Part shown: positions 1 through 10,933 of the stretch, in pieces
How the letters are laid out: each line of letters opens with the position of its first letter
Position numbering within the stretch: position 1 is the first letter of the stretch
Origin: Sva-07 sp963698435
GTDB lineage: Bacteria; Actinomycetota; Acidimicrobiia; Acidimicrobiales; Ilumatobacteraceae
Direction: 5' to 3'
DNA length: 64,000 bases
Assembly (NCBI GenBank): GCA_963698435.1
Contig: CAVOQV010000005.1
Span: 62,001-126,000, forward strand
Position numbers and translations under genes: made by a program
Notes under the pieces: model-generated
Databases searched by the model: none
What the model was told of the DNA's origin: nothing
Seen by the model: only the letters and a program-made list of their open reading frames with translations

Positions 1-750
1 GGAGGTCCACTGCGAGTTCCATGCCCAGAGCCCCACGCTGGCGAGGACGCCTCCGATGATGCCGTGGAGCAGCCCTTCGAGCATGAAGGGGATCCGGATG
101 AACCAGTCGGTGGCGCCGACCAGTTTCATCACTTCGATTTCTCTTCGTCTCGCGAAGATCGCGGTTCGAATCGTGTTCCAGATCAACAGGATCGCGGCGA
201 GCAGCAGGAACACCGACAGCAACAGGAGCCGGAATCCGAAGAAGCTCTGGAGTTGGCTGATCAGACTGATCTGGTCCTCGGCGAAGCTGACATCGTAGAC
301 ACCCGGGAGTTCGGCGAACTGGTCGGAGACCTGCCGGAGGAGATCGACGTCGGTGCCTTCGGTCGGAACGGCCTTGAACTGCGTGAGGATCGTGTCCTCG
401 GTGAGCAGTTCTCGAACGCCGGGTTCACCGGCGAAGATCCGGTCAGCTTCCTCGAGCGAGCAGATCTCGTCGCAGTACTCGAAGGACTCGATGAACTGGT
501 CGCTCGAGGTGAGCGCATCGCCGACGAGCGTGAGCTGGTCCTCGGTCGCGGTCGGATTCATGAAGACGATCATCTCGACGCCGCCTTCCCAGCGAGCGAG
601 CAGGTTGTCGAAGGCGTGTTGGCTGAGCAGAGTCAGGCCGACCCCCAGCAGCGAGATCGCGGCGGTGATGATCGAGGCGACGGTGAGGGTGGCGTTGCGG
701 CGGAAGCTGTCGAAGGTTTCGCGCAGCGTGTATCGGAGTCGGGACAGCAT
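1..750 (-). CDS. ftsX: Cell division protein FtsX (partial, C-terminus beyond left edge)
   Basis: Permease-like subunit of the FtsEX complex, which couples cytosolic ATP hydrolysis to activation of cell-wall hydrolases at the division septum. About 250 residues are visible from ATG at 750. They show a short cytoplasmic N-terminus (MLSRLRYTLRETF), a first membrane helix near residues 24-42, an extracytoplasmic domain of about 120 residues, a second helix near 175-195, the FtsX-type loop RREIEVMKLVGATDWFIRIP, and the start of a third helix. The gene lies 9 bases downstream of the ftsE stop, so the two are certainly cotranscribed. The last 50 or so residues expected for the family lie outside the window. 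Confidence 0.95.
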   Translation of the reverse strand, partial: MLSRLRYTLRETFDSFRRNATLTVASIITAAISLLGVGLTLLSQHAFDNLLARWEGGVEMIVFMNPTATEDQLTLVGDALTSSDQFIESFEYCDEICSLEEADRIFAGEPGVRELLTEDTILTQFKAVPTEGTDVDLLRQVSDQFAELPGVYDVSFAEDQISLISQLQSFFGFRLLLLSVFLLLAAILLIWNTIRTAIFARRREIEVMKLVGATDWFIRIPFMLEGLLHGIIGGVLASVGLWAWNSQWTS

Positions 751-759
751 GGGGTCAGC

Positions 760-1437
760 TCACTCGTAGACGCCGCGGGCCTGGTCGCGCACGATGACGC
801 CTCGGTCGAGTTGGATGACCCGTTTGCGCATCGTGTTGACGATGCGCTGGTCGTGGGTGGCCATCACGACGGTGGTGCCGGTCTTGTTGATCCGGTCGAG
901 CAGCCGCATGATGCCTTCGCCGGTGGCGGGGTCGAGGTTGCCGGTGGGCTCGTCGGCGAGCATGATCAGCGGCCGGTTGACGAAAGCCCGAGCGACGGAG
1001 ACACGCTGCTGCTCGCCACCTGAGAGTTGATGCGGGAGCCGGTCTTCCTTGCCGGCGAGACCGACGAGTTCGAGCACCGCCGGCACCTGCTGCTTGATGA
1101 CGTGCGATGGCCGGCCGATGACCTCCTGGGCGAAGGCCACGTTCTCGAACACGTTCTTCTCGAGGAGCAGCTTGTAGTCCTGGAAGATGTTGCCGATGTT
1201 GCGCCGCAGGTGAGGCACGCGGCTCGGGGGCATGTCGACGATGTTGCGACCAGCGACCCAGACCGCACCGCGTTCGGGCCGGTCCTGGCGGTTGAGCATG
1301 CGCAGCAGGGTGCTCTTGCCTGAACCGGACGGGCCGACGAGGAACACGAACTCGCCCTTCGCAACGTCGAAGCTGGCGTCGCGAACCGCGACGATCTCGG
1401 TCGAATAGCTCTTGGTGACGTTCTCGAGTCGAATCAT
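760..1437 (-). CDS. ftsE: Cell division ATP-binding protein FtsE
   Basis: ABC-type ATPase of the FtsEX septal complex, cytosolic and bound to FtsX. The 225-residue length is typical. Walker A GPSGSGKST lies at residues 35-43, followed by a Q-loop (NIFQDYKLL), the ABC signature LSGGEQQR, Walker B IMLADEPTGNLD and the switch histidine in MATHDQ. It sits directly before ftsX and 114 bases after prfB, the standard prfB-ftsE-ftsX order in Actinomycetota. The spacer before it may carry its own promoter; I see no strong Shine-Dalgarno site. Confidence 0.97.
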   Translation of the reverse strand: MIRLENVTKSYSTEIVAVRDASFDVAKGEFVFLVGPSGSGKSTLLRMLNRQDRPERGAVWVAGRNIVDMPPSRVPHLRRNIGNIFQDYKLLLEKNVFENVAFAQEVIGRPSHVIKQQVPAVLELVGLAGKEDRLPHQLSGGEQQRVSVARAFVNRPLIMLADEPTGNLDPATGEGIMRLLDRINKTGTTVVMATHDQRIVNTMRKRVIQLDRGVIVRDQARGVYE

Positions 1438-1551
1438 GGTGAGTCTCTCCCCGAAGGGCTCGCCAAGGGTATCGCCGATGTTGCGCGCAGTGGGGTCAGA
1501 GCTCGGCCAGGCCCCTGACGTGCAGCGATCACGTTGGAGGAGGGATCGGTC

Positions 1552-2658
1552 TCACTCGGACTCGGCATTCGCCCGACGCATGCGGAGGAAGCCTTCGACG
1601 AACTCGTCGATGTCGCCGTCGAGGACACCCGACACGTCGCTCGTCTCGATCTCGGTGCGAAGGTCTTTGACCATCTGGTACGGCTGCAGCACGTAGCTGC
1701 GGATCTGGCTGCCCCAGCCGACCTGGGCCTGCTTGCCGGCGATCGAGTCGAGCTCGGCGGCCCGGTCTTCTTCGGCCTTGGCCGCGATCATTGCGGTGAG
1801 CCGTCCCATTGCCCGCTCTCGGTTCTGCAGCTGGCTGCGCTCCTCCTGAGAGCTGGCCACCAACCCGGTCGGCTCGTGAATCAGACGGACGGCCGACGAC
1901 GTCTTGTTGATGTGCTGGCCACCGGCGCCCGAGGCCCGGAACACCTCCATGCGAATGTCGGACTCGTCGATGTCGAGTTCGACGTCTTCGAGCAGGGGCC
2001 AGACCTGCACCGCGGCGAACGAGGTCTGACGACGACCCTGGTTGTCGAACGGGCTGATGCGCACGAGCCGGTGGGTGCCACGCTCGGCGCTCATCAAACC
2101 GTAGGCGTAGCGACCCGAGATGGTGACCTCGGCCGACATGATCCCGGCCTCGGCGCCTTCGGACACATAGTTGAGACTGATCGTGAAGCCGCGCCGTTCG
2201 CACCACCGCTCGTACATGCGCAGGAGCATCTCGGAGAAGTCCTGAGCGTCGACGCCGCCGTCCTTCGCGTTGATCTGCACGATGCAGTCGTTGTCGTCGT
2301 GTTCGCCGGTGAACAGGCTGCGCAGCTCGAGCTGGTCGAGTGTTGCGCCGATCGCCAGGATCCCCGACTCGATGTCGGGTTCCTGCGACGCATCGTCCTC
2401 GTCGCGGGCCAGTTCGTGAAGGGCCTCGACATCGGCCAGTTGCTCGGTGAGCGAGTCGAACACGGCGAGATCGTCGCGGATGTTCGCGTACTCGGTGTTC
2501 AGCTTCTTGGCGCGGTCCTGGTCGTCCCAGAGCGCAGGATCGGAGATCTCGGCTTCGAGCACGGCGAACCGCTCACGGTTGTCGGAGATCGACAGGTACG
2601 ACTCGGCTTCGTCGAGGCGACGCTGGACGTCGCGGATGTCAGAGGTGAAGTCGCGCAT
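1552..2658 (-). CDS. prfB: Peptide chain release factor 2
   Basis: Class I release factor that reads UAA/UGA stop codons and triggers peptidyl-tRNA hydrolysis. The protein has 368 residues. The anticodon-like tripeptide SPF at residues 202-204 identifies RF2 rather than RF1, and the catalytic GGQ motif is at 246-248 (SGAGGQHINKTSSAVRL). The N-terminal coiled-coil region starts normally (MRDFTSDIRDVQRRL) with no in-frame UGA, so the programmed frameshift found in many other bacteria is absent. The gene starts 9 bases after the secA stop, so secA-prfB are likely cotranscribed. Confidence 0.97.
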   Translation of the reverse strand: MRDFTSDIRDVQRRLDEAESYLSISDNRERFAVLEAEISDPALWDDQDRAKKLNTEYANIRDDLAVFDSLTEQLADVEALHELARDEDDASQEPDIESGILAIGATLDQLELRSLFTGEHDDNDCIVQINAKDGGVDAQDFSEMLLRMYERWCERRGFTISLNYVSEGAEAGIMSAEVTISGRYAYGLMSAERGTHRLVRISPFDNQGRRQTSFAAVQVWPLLEDVELDIDESDIRMEVFRASGAGGQHINKTSSAVRLIHEPTGLVASSQEERSQLQNRERAMGRLTAMIAAKAEEDRAAELDSIAGKQAQVGWGSQIRSYVLQPYQMVKDLRTEIETSDVSGVLDGDIDEFVEGFLRMRRANAESE

Positions 2659-2667
2659 GGGTCGGGG

Positions 2668-5473
<2,806 letters not shown>

Positions 5474-5483
5474 GCAGCCGCCC

Positions 5484-5489
5484 AGCCTA
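5484..5489 (-). promoter_or_regulatory. Leaderless-type -10 box for secA
   Basis: TAGGCT on the minus strand, 10 bases before ATG 5473. It has the same layout as many other genes here and supports the SecA start that encodes the conserved N-terminus. Confidence 0.5.
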
Positions 5490-5512
5490 CCGGTGCGGCC
5501 CGACCAGGCGGG

Positions 5513-6160
5513 TCAGGCAACGAGCGTGGGTCGACTCGGTGCAAGGCGAGAACGCCGGGACGAGGCACCCGCACCCGACGGCGTGGCGGCGACGGCGTAC
5601 AGGCGTGGATCGGCTGCGCCCGCATGGCGGAGCGCCGCGGCCGCCGCCCGCAACGTGGCTCCGGTGGTGACCACGTCGTCGACGACGATCACTCGTCGAC
5701 CGTCGAGGCCCGGGCGGGCGGCGAACTCGGGCCCGTGAAGGCGGGCGACCCGGGTCTGGCCGGTCTGGGGGACCCCGGGGCCTGACCTCGTGAGGAGCCG
5801 CCGGCAGGGCACTCCGAGCTGACGGGCGACGTGGCGGGCGACGAGCTCACCCTGGTCGAACCCGCGCGTGCGGCGCCTGGCGTCGCTGGTGGGCGCCCAG
5901 GTGACGACATCGACATCGCGGTGGTCGCCGGCGACGACGATGGCGTTCACGACCAGCCCGGCGAGATGTCGGGCGACCTGGCGCCGGTTGCGGTACTTGA
6001 GCCCGAGCACGACCTGTCGGGCCCGCCCGGCGAACGGAACAGCGGCGACGACACCGTCCGCTCCCGGCTGCGGGCGGGGCCCGAGCAGTGCGAATCGGCA
6101 GGTGGTGCACACGGCCGCACCCGGGATGTCGCATCCGGCACAACGAATCTGAAACAGCAT
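5513..6160 (-). CDS. comF: ComF-family phosphoribosyltransferase-like protein
   Basis: Cytosolic protein of the ComF/GntX family, named after a DNA-uptake protein; the reaction is not well established in most bacteria. The 215-residue product starts MLFQIRCAGC and carries an N-terminal four-cysteine cluster (CAGC and CTTC, residues 7-21), as in ComF zinc ribbons. A phosphoribosyltransferase core follows, with the PRPP-binding loop VIVVDDVVTTGAT near residues 150-165. ATG at 6160 is preferred because it starts right before the cysteine motif; other in-frame starts lie up to 27 bases upstream. The gene is 39 bases upstream of secA on the same strand. Confidence 0.85.
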   Translation of the reverse strand: MLFQIRCAGCDIPGAAVCTTCRFALLGPRPQPGADGVVAAVPFAGRARQVVLGLKYRNRRQVARHLAGLVVNAIVVAGDHRDVDVVTWAPTSDARRRTRGFDQGELVARHVARQLGVPCRRLLTRSGPGVPQTGQTRVARLHGPEFAARPGLDGRRVIVVDDVVTTGATLRAAAAALRHAGAADPRLYAVAATPSGAGASSRRSRLAPSRPTLVA

Positions 6161-6229
6161 GGAGTCAGTGTGACGAGGGGCTGTCACAGAGTTGCCGGCC
6201 TCACACCGTCACCGCCGCCCCGACAGGCC

Positions 6230-6351
6230 GCCACCGACCCAGCGATGAGCGAAACCACCGGATACGCGCCGTTCGCTCATCGCAACCAGCGCCACCGACC
6301 CTGCGATGAGCGAAACCACCGGATACGCGCCGTTCGCTCATCGCAAACGCC
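6230..6351. repeat. Tandem pair of 61-bp units, each with a long hairpin
   Basis: Two nearly identical 61-base units (6230-6290 and 6291-6351) share the start gccaccgaccc. Each holds an inverted repeat with arms gcgatgagcgaa and ttcgctcatcgc (6242-6253/6272-6283 and 6303-6314/6333-6344) around an 18-base loop. They fill the divergent gap between comF and the yczE-like gene. A third, diverged copy of the hairpin lies at 21782-21822. No coding role is apparent; a REP-like or regulatory element is possible. Confidence 0.85.
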
Positions 6352-6364
6352 GGGGACCTGTGGT

Positions 6365-6370
6365 TAGCGT
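6365..6370 (+). promoter_or_regulatory. Leaderless-type -10 box for the yczE-like gene
   Basis: TAGCGT six bases before GTG 6377, immediately after the hairpin pair, so the second hairpin overlaps the likely -35 region. Confidence 0.5.
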
Positions 6371-6376
6371 GCTCCG

Positions 6377-6994
6377 GTGCATCGATTCATTCCGGCGGAT
6401 CGTCCCGTCGAACGCATCACCCGATGCGTGGTCGGCCTGGCCGTCTTCGGCATCGGCATCGCCCTGTTGATCGACGCCGATCTCGGTGCCGCGCCGTGGG
6501 ACGTGTTCCACACCGGTGTGGCCGAGTTGACCGGGCTCGCCGTTGGTCAGGTGACGATCATCACCGGCGTCGTGCTGTTGCTGCTGTGGATCCCGCTCGG
6601 CGAAACGATGGGCCTGGGCACGGTCCTCAACGCGATCGAGATCGGCCTCGTGGTCGACATCGCCCTCCCACTACTGCCCGAGCCCGAGCTCCTCGTGGCA
6701 CGCGCGGCCATGATGCTCGGCGGCGTGGTGGTGATCGCGATCGGTTCGGGGCTCTACATCGGCGCCGGACTCGGCCCGGGCCCGCGTGACGGGCTGATGA
6801 CCGGGTTCGCCAGGCGCGGGGTGTCGATCCGATTCGCCCGCACGTCCATCGAACTGACCGTGCTCGTGATCGGCATCGCCCTCGGCGGCGCGATCGGGGT
6901 CGGCACCGCCGTGTTCGCCCTCGCGATCGGTCCGCTCGTCCAGGTCTTCCTGCCGCGCCTGCGTGTCACTGAACCGACGACCGCGTCGGTCTGA
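6377..6994 (+). CDS. YczE/YitT-like integral membrane protein
   Basis: Predicted membrane protein of 205 residues with five or so hydrophobic helices. Glycine-rich turns such as DADLGAAPWDVFHTG and GSGLYIGAGLGPGPRDGLMTG repeat in the two halves, a pattern known from the YczE family of unknown function. The start is GTG 6377, chosen because a TAGCGT box lies six bases upstream. It converges on the ABC transporter operon, with only three bases between the stop codons. No substrate can be inferred. Confidence 0.8.
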   Translation: MHRFIPADRPVERITRCVVGLAVFGIGIALLIDADLGAAPWDVFHTGVAELTGLAVGQVTIITGVVLLLLWIPLGETMGLGTVLNAIEIGLVVDIALPLLPEPELLVARAAMMLGGVVVIAIGSGLYIGAGLGPGPRDGLMTGFARRGVSIRFARTSIELTVLVIGIALGGAIGVGTAVFALAIGPLVQVFLPRLRVTEPTTASV

Positions 6995-6997
6995 GCC

Positions 6998-8020
6998 TCA
7001 GAGCGACGATGCGCGGTGCGAGCTGCGGCGCTGGAAGAAGTCGCCGACCTGGTTCAGCGCCAGCACGGTCATGGTGAGGACCAGCGCGGGGTACGCCACC
7101 TGCCAGACGTCCTGCTTGATGTCGCGTCGTGCCTGGTTGATCATGTTGCCCCACGTCGAGGTGGGCAATTGCACACTCAGGCCGAGGAACGACAGCGTCC
7201 CCTCGACAACGATGACCGCGGCGGCTGCGACCATCGCGTAGGCGATCAGCGTGGGCAACACGTTGGGGATGATCTCTCGCCAGAGGATCTTCCATCTCTT
7301 CGTGCCGATGGCCCGCGCTGCAGTGACGAACTCGCGGTTGGAGATGGCGAGGCTGTTCGCACGTGACACACGCGTGTACGCGGGGATCGACAGCAGGCCG
7401 ACAATGAAGCTGATCACGAACAGACTGCGCACCTCGAAGATCGAGATGAGCGCCAGGAGCAGCACGAGGGCAGGGAACGCCAGGATCACATCGATGCTGG
7501 CCATCAACACGGTCTCGGTCTTGCCCCGCACGAAGCCGACGAGTGACCCCAACAGGCCACCGACGACCACACCACACACGACCGAGACGACGGCGACGAT
7601 GACGCTGACGTACGAACCGTGCACGACCCGGGAGAAGGTGTCGCGGGCGAGCGCATCGGTGCCGAGCGGGTGTGCCCACGACGGGCCCTCGAGCGCTTCC
7701 CCGGTACCGAACTCCCCGGTCGACGGGTTGAACCCGCTCAGCGACAGGTTGGGATCGGCGAGCGGCAGCGAGCCGTTGAACACGCGCAGGTCGAGCTGCG
7801 CGTAGATCGCGCCGAAGAGCACGGCCAGCAACCAGACCGTGCTGAACTTGACGAGGACCGGCATCTCCTTGAAGACGCTCCAGGCCGACTGTCTCGGCCG
7901 CTTGACGCCGAGCGGCACCTCGAATTCGTCAGCCTTCTCGGAAGCTCCACCGGCCAGCGGTCCGCTGTTCGCCGCCCGGGCGTCCTGGGTCTTCTCGATA
8001 CCGGACTCGGTGGTCGCCAT
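6998..8020 (-). CDS. ABC transporter permease, DppC/OppC type
   Basis: Second inner-membrane permease of a peptide/nickel-type (family 5) ABC importer; 340 residues. A 60-residue cytoplasmic N-terminus is followed by a first helix (VLVKFSTVWLLAVLFGAIYA), a periplasmic segment containing HPLGTDALARDTFSRVVHG (typical of DppC proteins), then further helices. The EAA loop that contacts the ATPases is seen in TAARAIGTKRWKILWREIIP. It is the last gene of the operon, starting 3 bases after the dppB-like stop. Confidence 0.93.
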   Translation of the reverse strand: MATTESGIEKTQDARAANSGPLAGGASEKADEFEVPLGVKRPRQSAWSVFKEMPVLVKFSTVWLLAVLFGAIYAQLDLRVFNGSLPLADPNLSLSGFNPSTGEFGTGEALEGPSWAHPLGTDALARDTFSRVVHGSYVSVIVAVVSVVCGVVVGGLLGSLVGFVRGKTETVLMASIDVILAFPALVLLLALISIFEVRSLFVISFIVGLLSIPAYTRVSRANSLAISNREFVTAARAIGTKRWKILWREIIPNVLPTLIAYAMVAAAAVIVVEGTLSFLGLSVQLPTSTWGNMINQARRDIKQDVWQVAYPALVLTMTVLALNQVGDFFQRRSSHRASSL

Positions 8021-8023
8021 GGT

Positions 8024-8971
8024 TCAGCTCCTTCGAATGCGTGGGTCGAGAACGACGTAGAGGAGGTCGACGACCGTGTTGATGATCACGAACATCACGG
8101 CGATGAACACGGTGATCCCCTGGATCACGAGGATGTCGCGCCCATTGATGGCGTTGATCAGCGAGAACCCGAGCCCGGGGATGGCGAAGAGCGTCTCGAT
8201 CACCACGGTGCCGCCGAGCAGCGCACCGAAGGTGATGCCGACGACCGTCATCAGGCTCAACGAACTCGGCCGAAGTGCGTGTCGGAAGAGGATGTATCGA
8301 TCGCTCAGGCCCTTGGCCCGAGCGGACAGGATGTAGTCCTCCTTCAGCGTGGCGACCATGTCGGAACGAATGAGACGTGAGAACAGCGCCATCGCGCCGA
8401 GCGCCAGCGCCAGGGACGGCATGATCGCCGTCTTGAGATTGTCCACGACGCCATCGCTCAACCGGTTCCAGTTCGAGGACGGAAGCCAGTTCAGTTGCAC
8501 GGCGAACAGCCAGATCAGGAAGATCCCGACGATGAAGTTCGGGATCGAGAGAGCCACTTGAACGGCGGCGGAACTCGTCGTGTCCTGCCAACGCGACTGC
8601 TTGTAGGCCCCGAGGACGCCCACGGGAATGGCGACGATCACCGCGATGAGGACCGCCATGAATGCGAGCTGCGCGGTGACCGGCACGCGTTGGCTGATCG
8701 TGTCGGACACCGGTTGGTCGGTGATGTACGAATCACCGAGGTCCCCGGTCGCCGCGTTTCCCAACCACGTGAAGTAGCGGACGATGAATGGGTCGTCGAG
8801 GTTGAGATCCTCGCGGATCTGCGCCTCGACGGCTGGATCCCGCTGCGAGGTTCCCAGGATCGTGTCGACCGGATCTCCGGGGAGGAGCGCAACCATCGCG
8901 AAGGTCAAGAACGTGACCGCCAACAACGTGGCGATCAACCGCAAGAGTATGAATGCGATCGTCTTGATCAT
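8024..8971 (-). CDS. ABC transporter permease, DppB/OppB type
   Basis: First inner-membrane permease of the same importer; 315 residues with about six helices. The N-terminal helix leads into LLPGDPVDTILG, the hallmark start of DppB-type permeases. The EAA loop reads SARAKGLSDRYILFRHALRP. It lies between the binding-protein gene and the DppC-type permease, the usual A-B-C order, and is surely cotranscribed with both. Confidence 0.93.
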   Translation of the reverse strand: MIKTIAFILLRLIATLLAVTFLTFAMVALLPGDPVDTILGTSQRDPAVEAQIREDLNLDDPFIVRYFTWLGNAATGDLGDSYITDQPVSDTISQRVPVTAQLAFMAVLIAVIVAIPVGVLGAYKQSRWQDTTSSAAVQVALSIPNFIVGIFLIWLFAVQLNWLPSSNWNRLSDGVVDNLKTAIMPSLALALGAMALFSRLIRSDMVATLKEDYILSARAKGLSDRYILFRHALRPSSLSLMTVVGITFGALLGGTVVIETLFAIPGLGFSLINAINGRDILVIQGITVFIAVMFVIINTVVDLLYVVLDPRIRRS

Positions 8972-9021
8972 GATGAGTGCGATCTCTCCCCGGAGTCCGT
9001 GGCGACGTCAGTAGAGGGTCA

Positions 9022-10776
9022 CTACTGCGAGATGTACGCGTCGGCCCAACGAGCCTCGGCGTTCGGCGTTCCCAGCCCTCGGGCGCCGTCCGGCAGCGTC
9101 CAGCTGTCGAGACCGTAGATGTTGGCATCGGTGGCCACCAGCGTCGCTGTCTGTCCGGCGTACCAGAAGATGCCCTGCTCGTTCCACCGCTGGTTGATCT
9201 TGCCGTAGAGCTCCTTGCGGGTCTCGAAATCCGTTGTCAGTCCCGCCTCGGTGCTCCATTCCACCATCTCGGGATCGAAATAGTTCGAGAAGTTCAACGG
9301 AGACACGGCTGGATCAGCGACAGCCGGGTCGATGTACCCGCTCGGATCGCCTTCACCGCTCATGCGCCAACAATGCGCATCGTGCTCGTCATCCAGCGCC
9401 TTCTGGATGTGGGTGGCCTGGTCGAATGACGTCAGATTGACGTTCACCAGCTCCGAACCACTCCAGATCGCCTCGATCACCTGGGCGTAGGCGATCAGCG
9501 ACGGGTCCGGCGGGCACGACAGTGTCACGTCGATCTTGTCGCCCACTGCCTTTCCGTCCGAACGTGCCGGATCGTTGATGTACTCCTCGAGCAGTCCCTT
9601 GCCCTTCTCGAAGTCGAAGTTCGAGTAGGCGGCCGCCGCTTCTTCGGAGAACCACGGGCTGTCCATCGACGCCCACTGGCTACCGGCCTGCGAGATGCCC
9701 TCACCGCCGAGCGCCTTGATCATCTCGTCCTGATCGGTGAGCGTCACCAGGCCCAAGCGAACACGCTGGTCGTCGTAGGGCGCTTTCAGGGTGTTGAAGT
9801 AGCCACCACCGATGTTGCTGCCCTGGAACTGGTAGAAGTTCAGGCCTGATTCCTCGAGGGCGTCACGGATCGTGCCCTGTCGCAGCGTGATCATGGCGTT
9901 GGTGGTGCCGGAGATCAGTGCGTCGAGACGGTTGAGTTCGTCGGGAATCGGACGGAACGAGACCGAATCGAGGTACGGCAACTGGTTGCCGTCCGCGTCG
10001 GTGCGCCAGTAGTCCGGATTCTTGACGACGACAGTTTCGTTGTCGACGTCACGGCTCTGGATCGTGAATGCGCCTGTTCCGATCGGGTTGAGGCTGAATC
10101 CAACGGGGTCCGCGGCGGCTGCCGCAGGCTCGAAGACCATGCCGAGGTCGCCGCCGTCCAGCGATGAGACGAACGCCGAGTTCGGTTCGCTCAGCGTGTA
10201 CTCCACCGTGAGATCGTCGACCGCTGCGACGCCAACGACCTTGGCCGACGCCACGATACCGGATGTGTTCGCGCCGGCCTGCTGGATCGGGAACATGTCG
10301 ACGATCGTCTGGGCGGTCAGCGCTGTGCCGTTGTGGAACGTCACGTCGGGTCGCAGCGTCATCGTCCAGACCGTCAGGTCGTCGTTCGGCGTGATCGATT
10401 CAGCGAGGAAACCCTCGTACTCGCCGTCTGCGGTCTGCGCGAACAGCGTGTCGTAGATGGCGTACATGATGTTGTACGAGTTCGAGGAGAAGACGTCCTC
10501 CCATGGGCGCAGACCCTGAGCTTCTGCCTCGAGGCCGACGATGACGTCACCGCCGTACGAGATCTCGTCGGGGGCGTCGACGGTCGTCACGACCTCCTCG
10601 GGCGCCGTGGTGTCCTCCGGCTCCGACGAGTCGTCGGTGGTCTCGGTCTCGGTCGCTTCGGTGGTCTCGCCGCCGGTGTCGGTGTCGGTGGAGCTGTCGT
10701 CGCTCCCGCACGATGCCGCCACGAACGCCAGAGCCAACGGAATGGCGAGCGCTGTGACTAGTCGTCGCTGTCGCAT
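9022..10776 (-). CDS. Family 5 solute-binding lipoprotein of the ABC importer
   Basis: Extracellular substrate receptor (SBP_bac_5) tethered by lipid. The signal peptide ends in the lipobox VAASC with the lipidated cysteine at residue 23. A linker rich in Ser, Thr, Asp and Glu runs to about residue 65, and the binding-protein fold fills the rest of the 584 residues (family signature in DLTVWTMTLRPDVTFHNGTA). ATG 10776 is preceded by a GGGGGAA-type ribosome site. It lies between the ATPase and permease genes. The ligand is unknown; peptides are the default family guess, but nickel or opines are possible. Confidence 0.92.
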   Translation of the reverse strand: MRQRRLVTALAIPLALAFVAASCGSDDSSTDTDTGGETTEATETETTDDSSEPEDTTAPEEVVTTVDAPDEISYGGDVIVGLEAEAQGLRPWEDVFSSNSYNIMYAIYDTLFAQTADGEYEGFLAESITPNDDLTVWTMTLRPDVTFHNGTALTAQTIVDMFPIQQAGANTSGIVASAKVVGVAAVDDLTVEYTLSEPNSAFVSSLDGGDLGMVFEPAAAAADPVGFSLNPIGTGAFTIQSRDVDNETVVVKNPDYWRTDADGNQLPYLDSVSFRPIPDELNRLDALISGTTNAMITLRQGTIRDALEESGLNFYQFQGSNIGGGYFNTLKAPYDDQRVRLGLVTLTDQDEMIKALGGEGISQAGSQWASMDSPWFSEEAAAAYSNFDFEKGKGLLEEYINDPARSDGKAVGDKIDVTLSCPPDPSLIAYAQVIEAIWSGSELVNVNLTSFDQATHIQKALDDEHDAHCWRMSGEGDPSGYIDPAVADPAVSPLNFSNYFDPEMVEWSTEAGLTTDFETRKELYGKINQRWNEQGIFWYAGQTATLVATDANIYGLDSWTLPDGARGLGTPNAEARWADAYISQ

Positions 10777-10933
10777 GGTTCCCCCATCAGGATGGATTGT
10801 GGTTGTGGTTGAGATTCCGAGTCGTTCACGATGCCGACGCAGCGGTGCAGAACTCCACCCCGCGAACGCCCCCTCCCACCGAGACGACTCCTGCCCGGCG
10901 AGAACATCGATTGTCTAGCACACATGACGGATG
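10777..10933 (-). other. Intergenic spacer between the oppF-like gene and the binding-protein gene
   Basis: A 157-base spacer inside the transporter cluster. It holds the ribosome-binding site of the binding-protein gene next to 10776 and may carry a separate promoter, which would let the receptor be made in excess over the ATPases. I could not identify a convincing -35/-10 pair or terminator. Confidence 0.3.

Noticed and set aside
160..176. tRNA T-loop-like sequence (gcggttcgaatcgtg)
   Set aside because: It lies within the ftsX coding sequence (NTIRTAIFARR region) and no acceptor or anticodon stem can be built around it.
1485..1525. Possible hairpin between prfB and ftsE (ggggtcagag ... aggcccctgac)
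   Set aside because: Only a short stem with a bulge and a long loop; not strong enough to call a terminator or attenuator.
1552..2658. Programmed frameshift in prfB
   Set aside because: The RF2 frame is continuous from its ATG with no early in-frame UGA.
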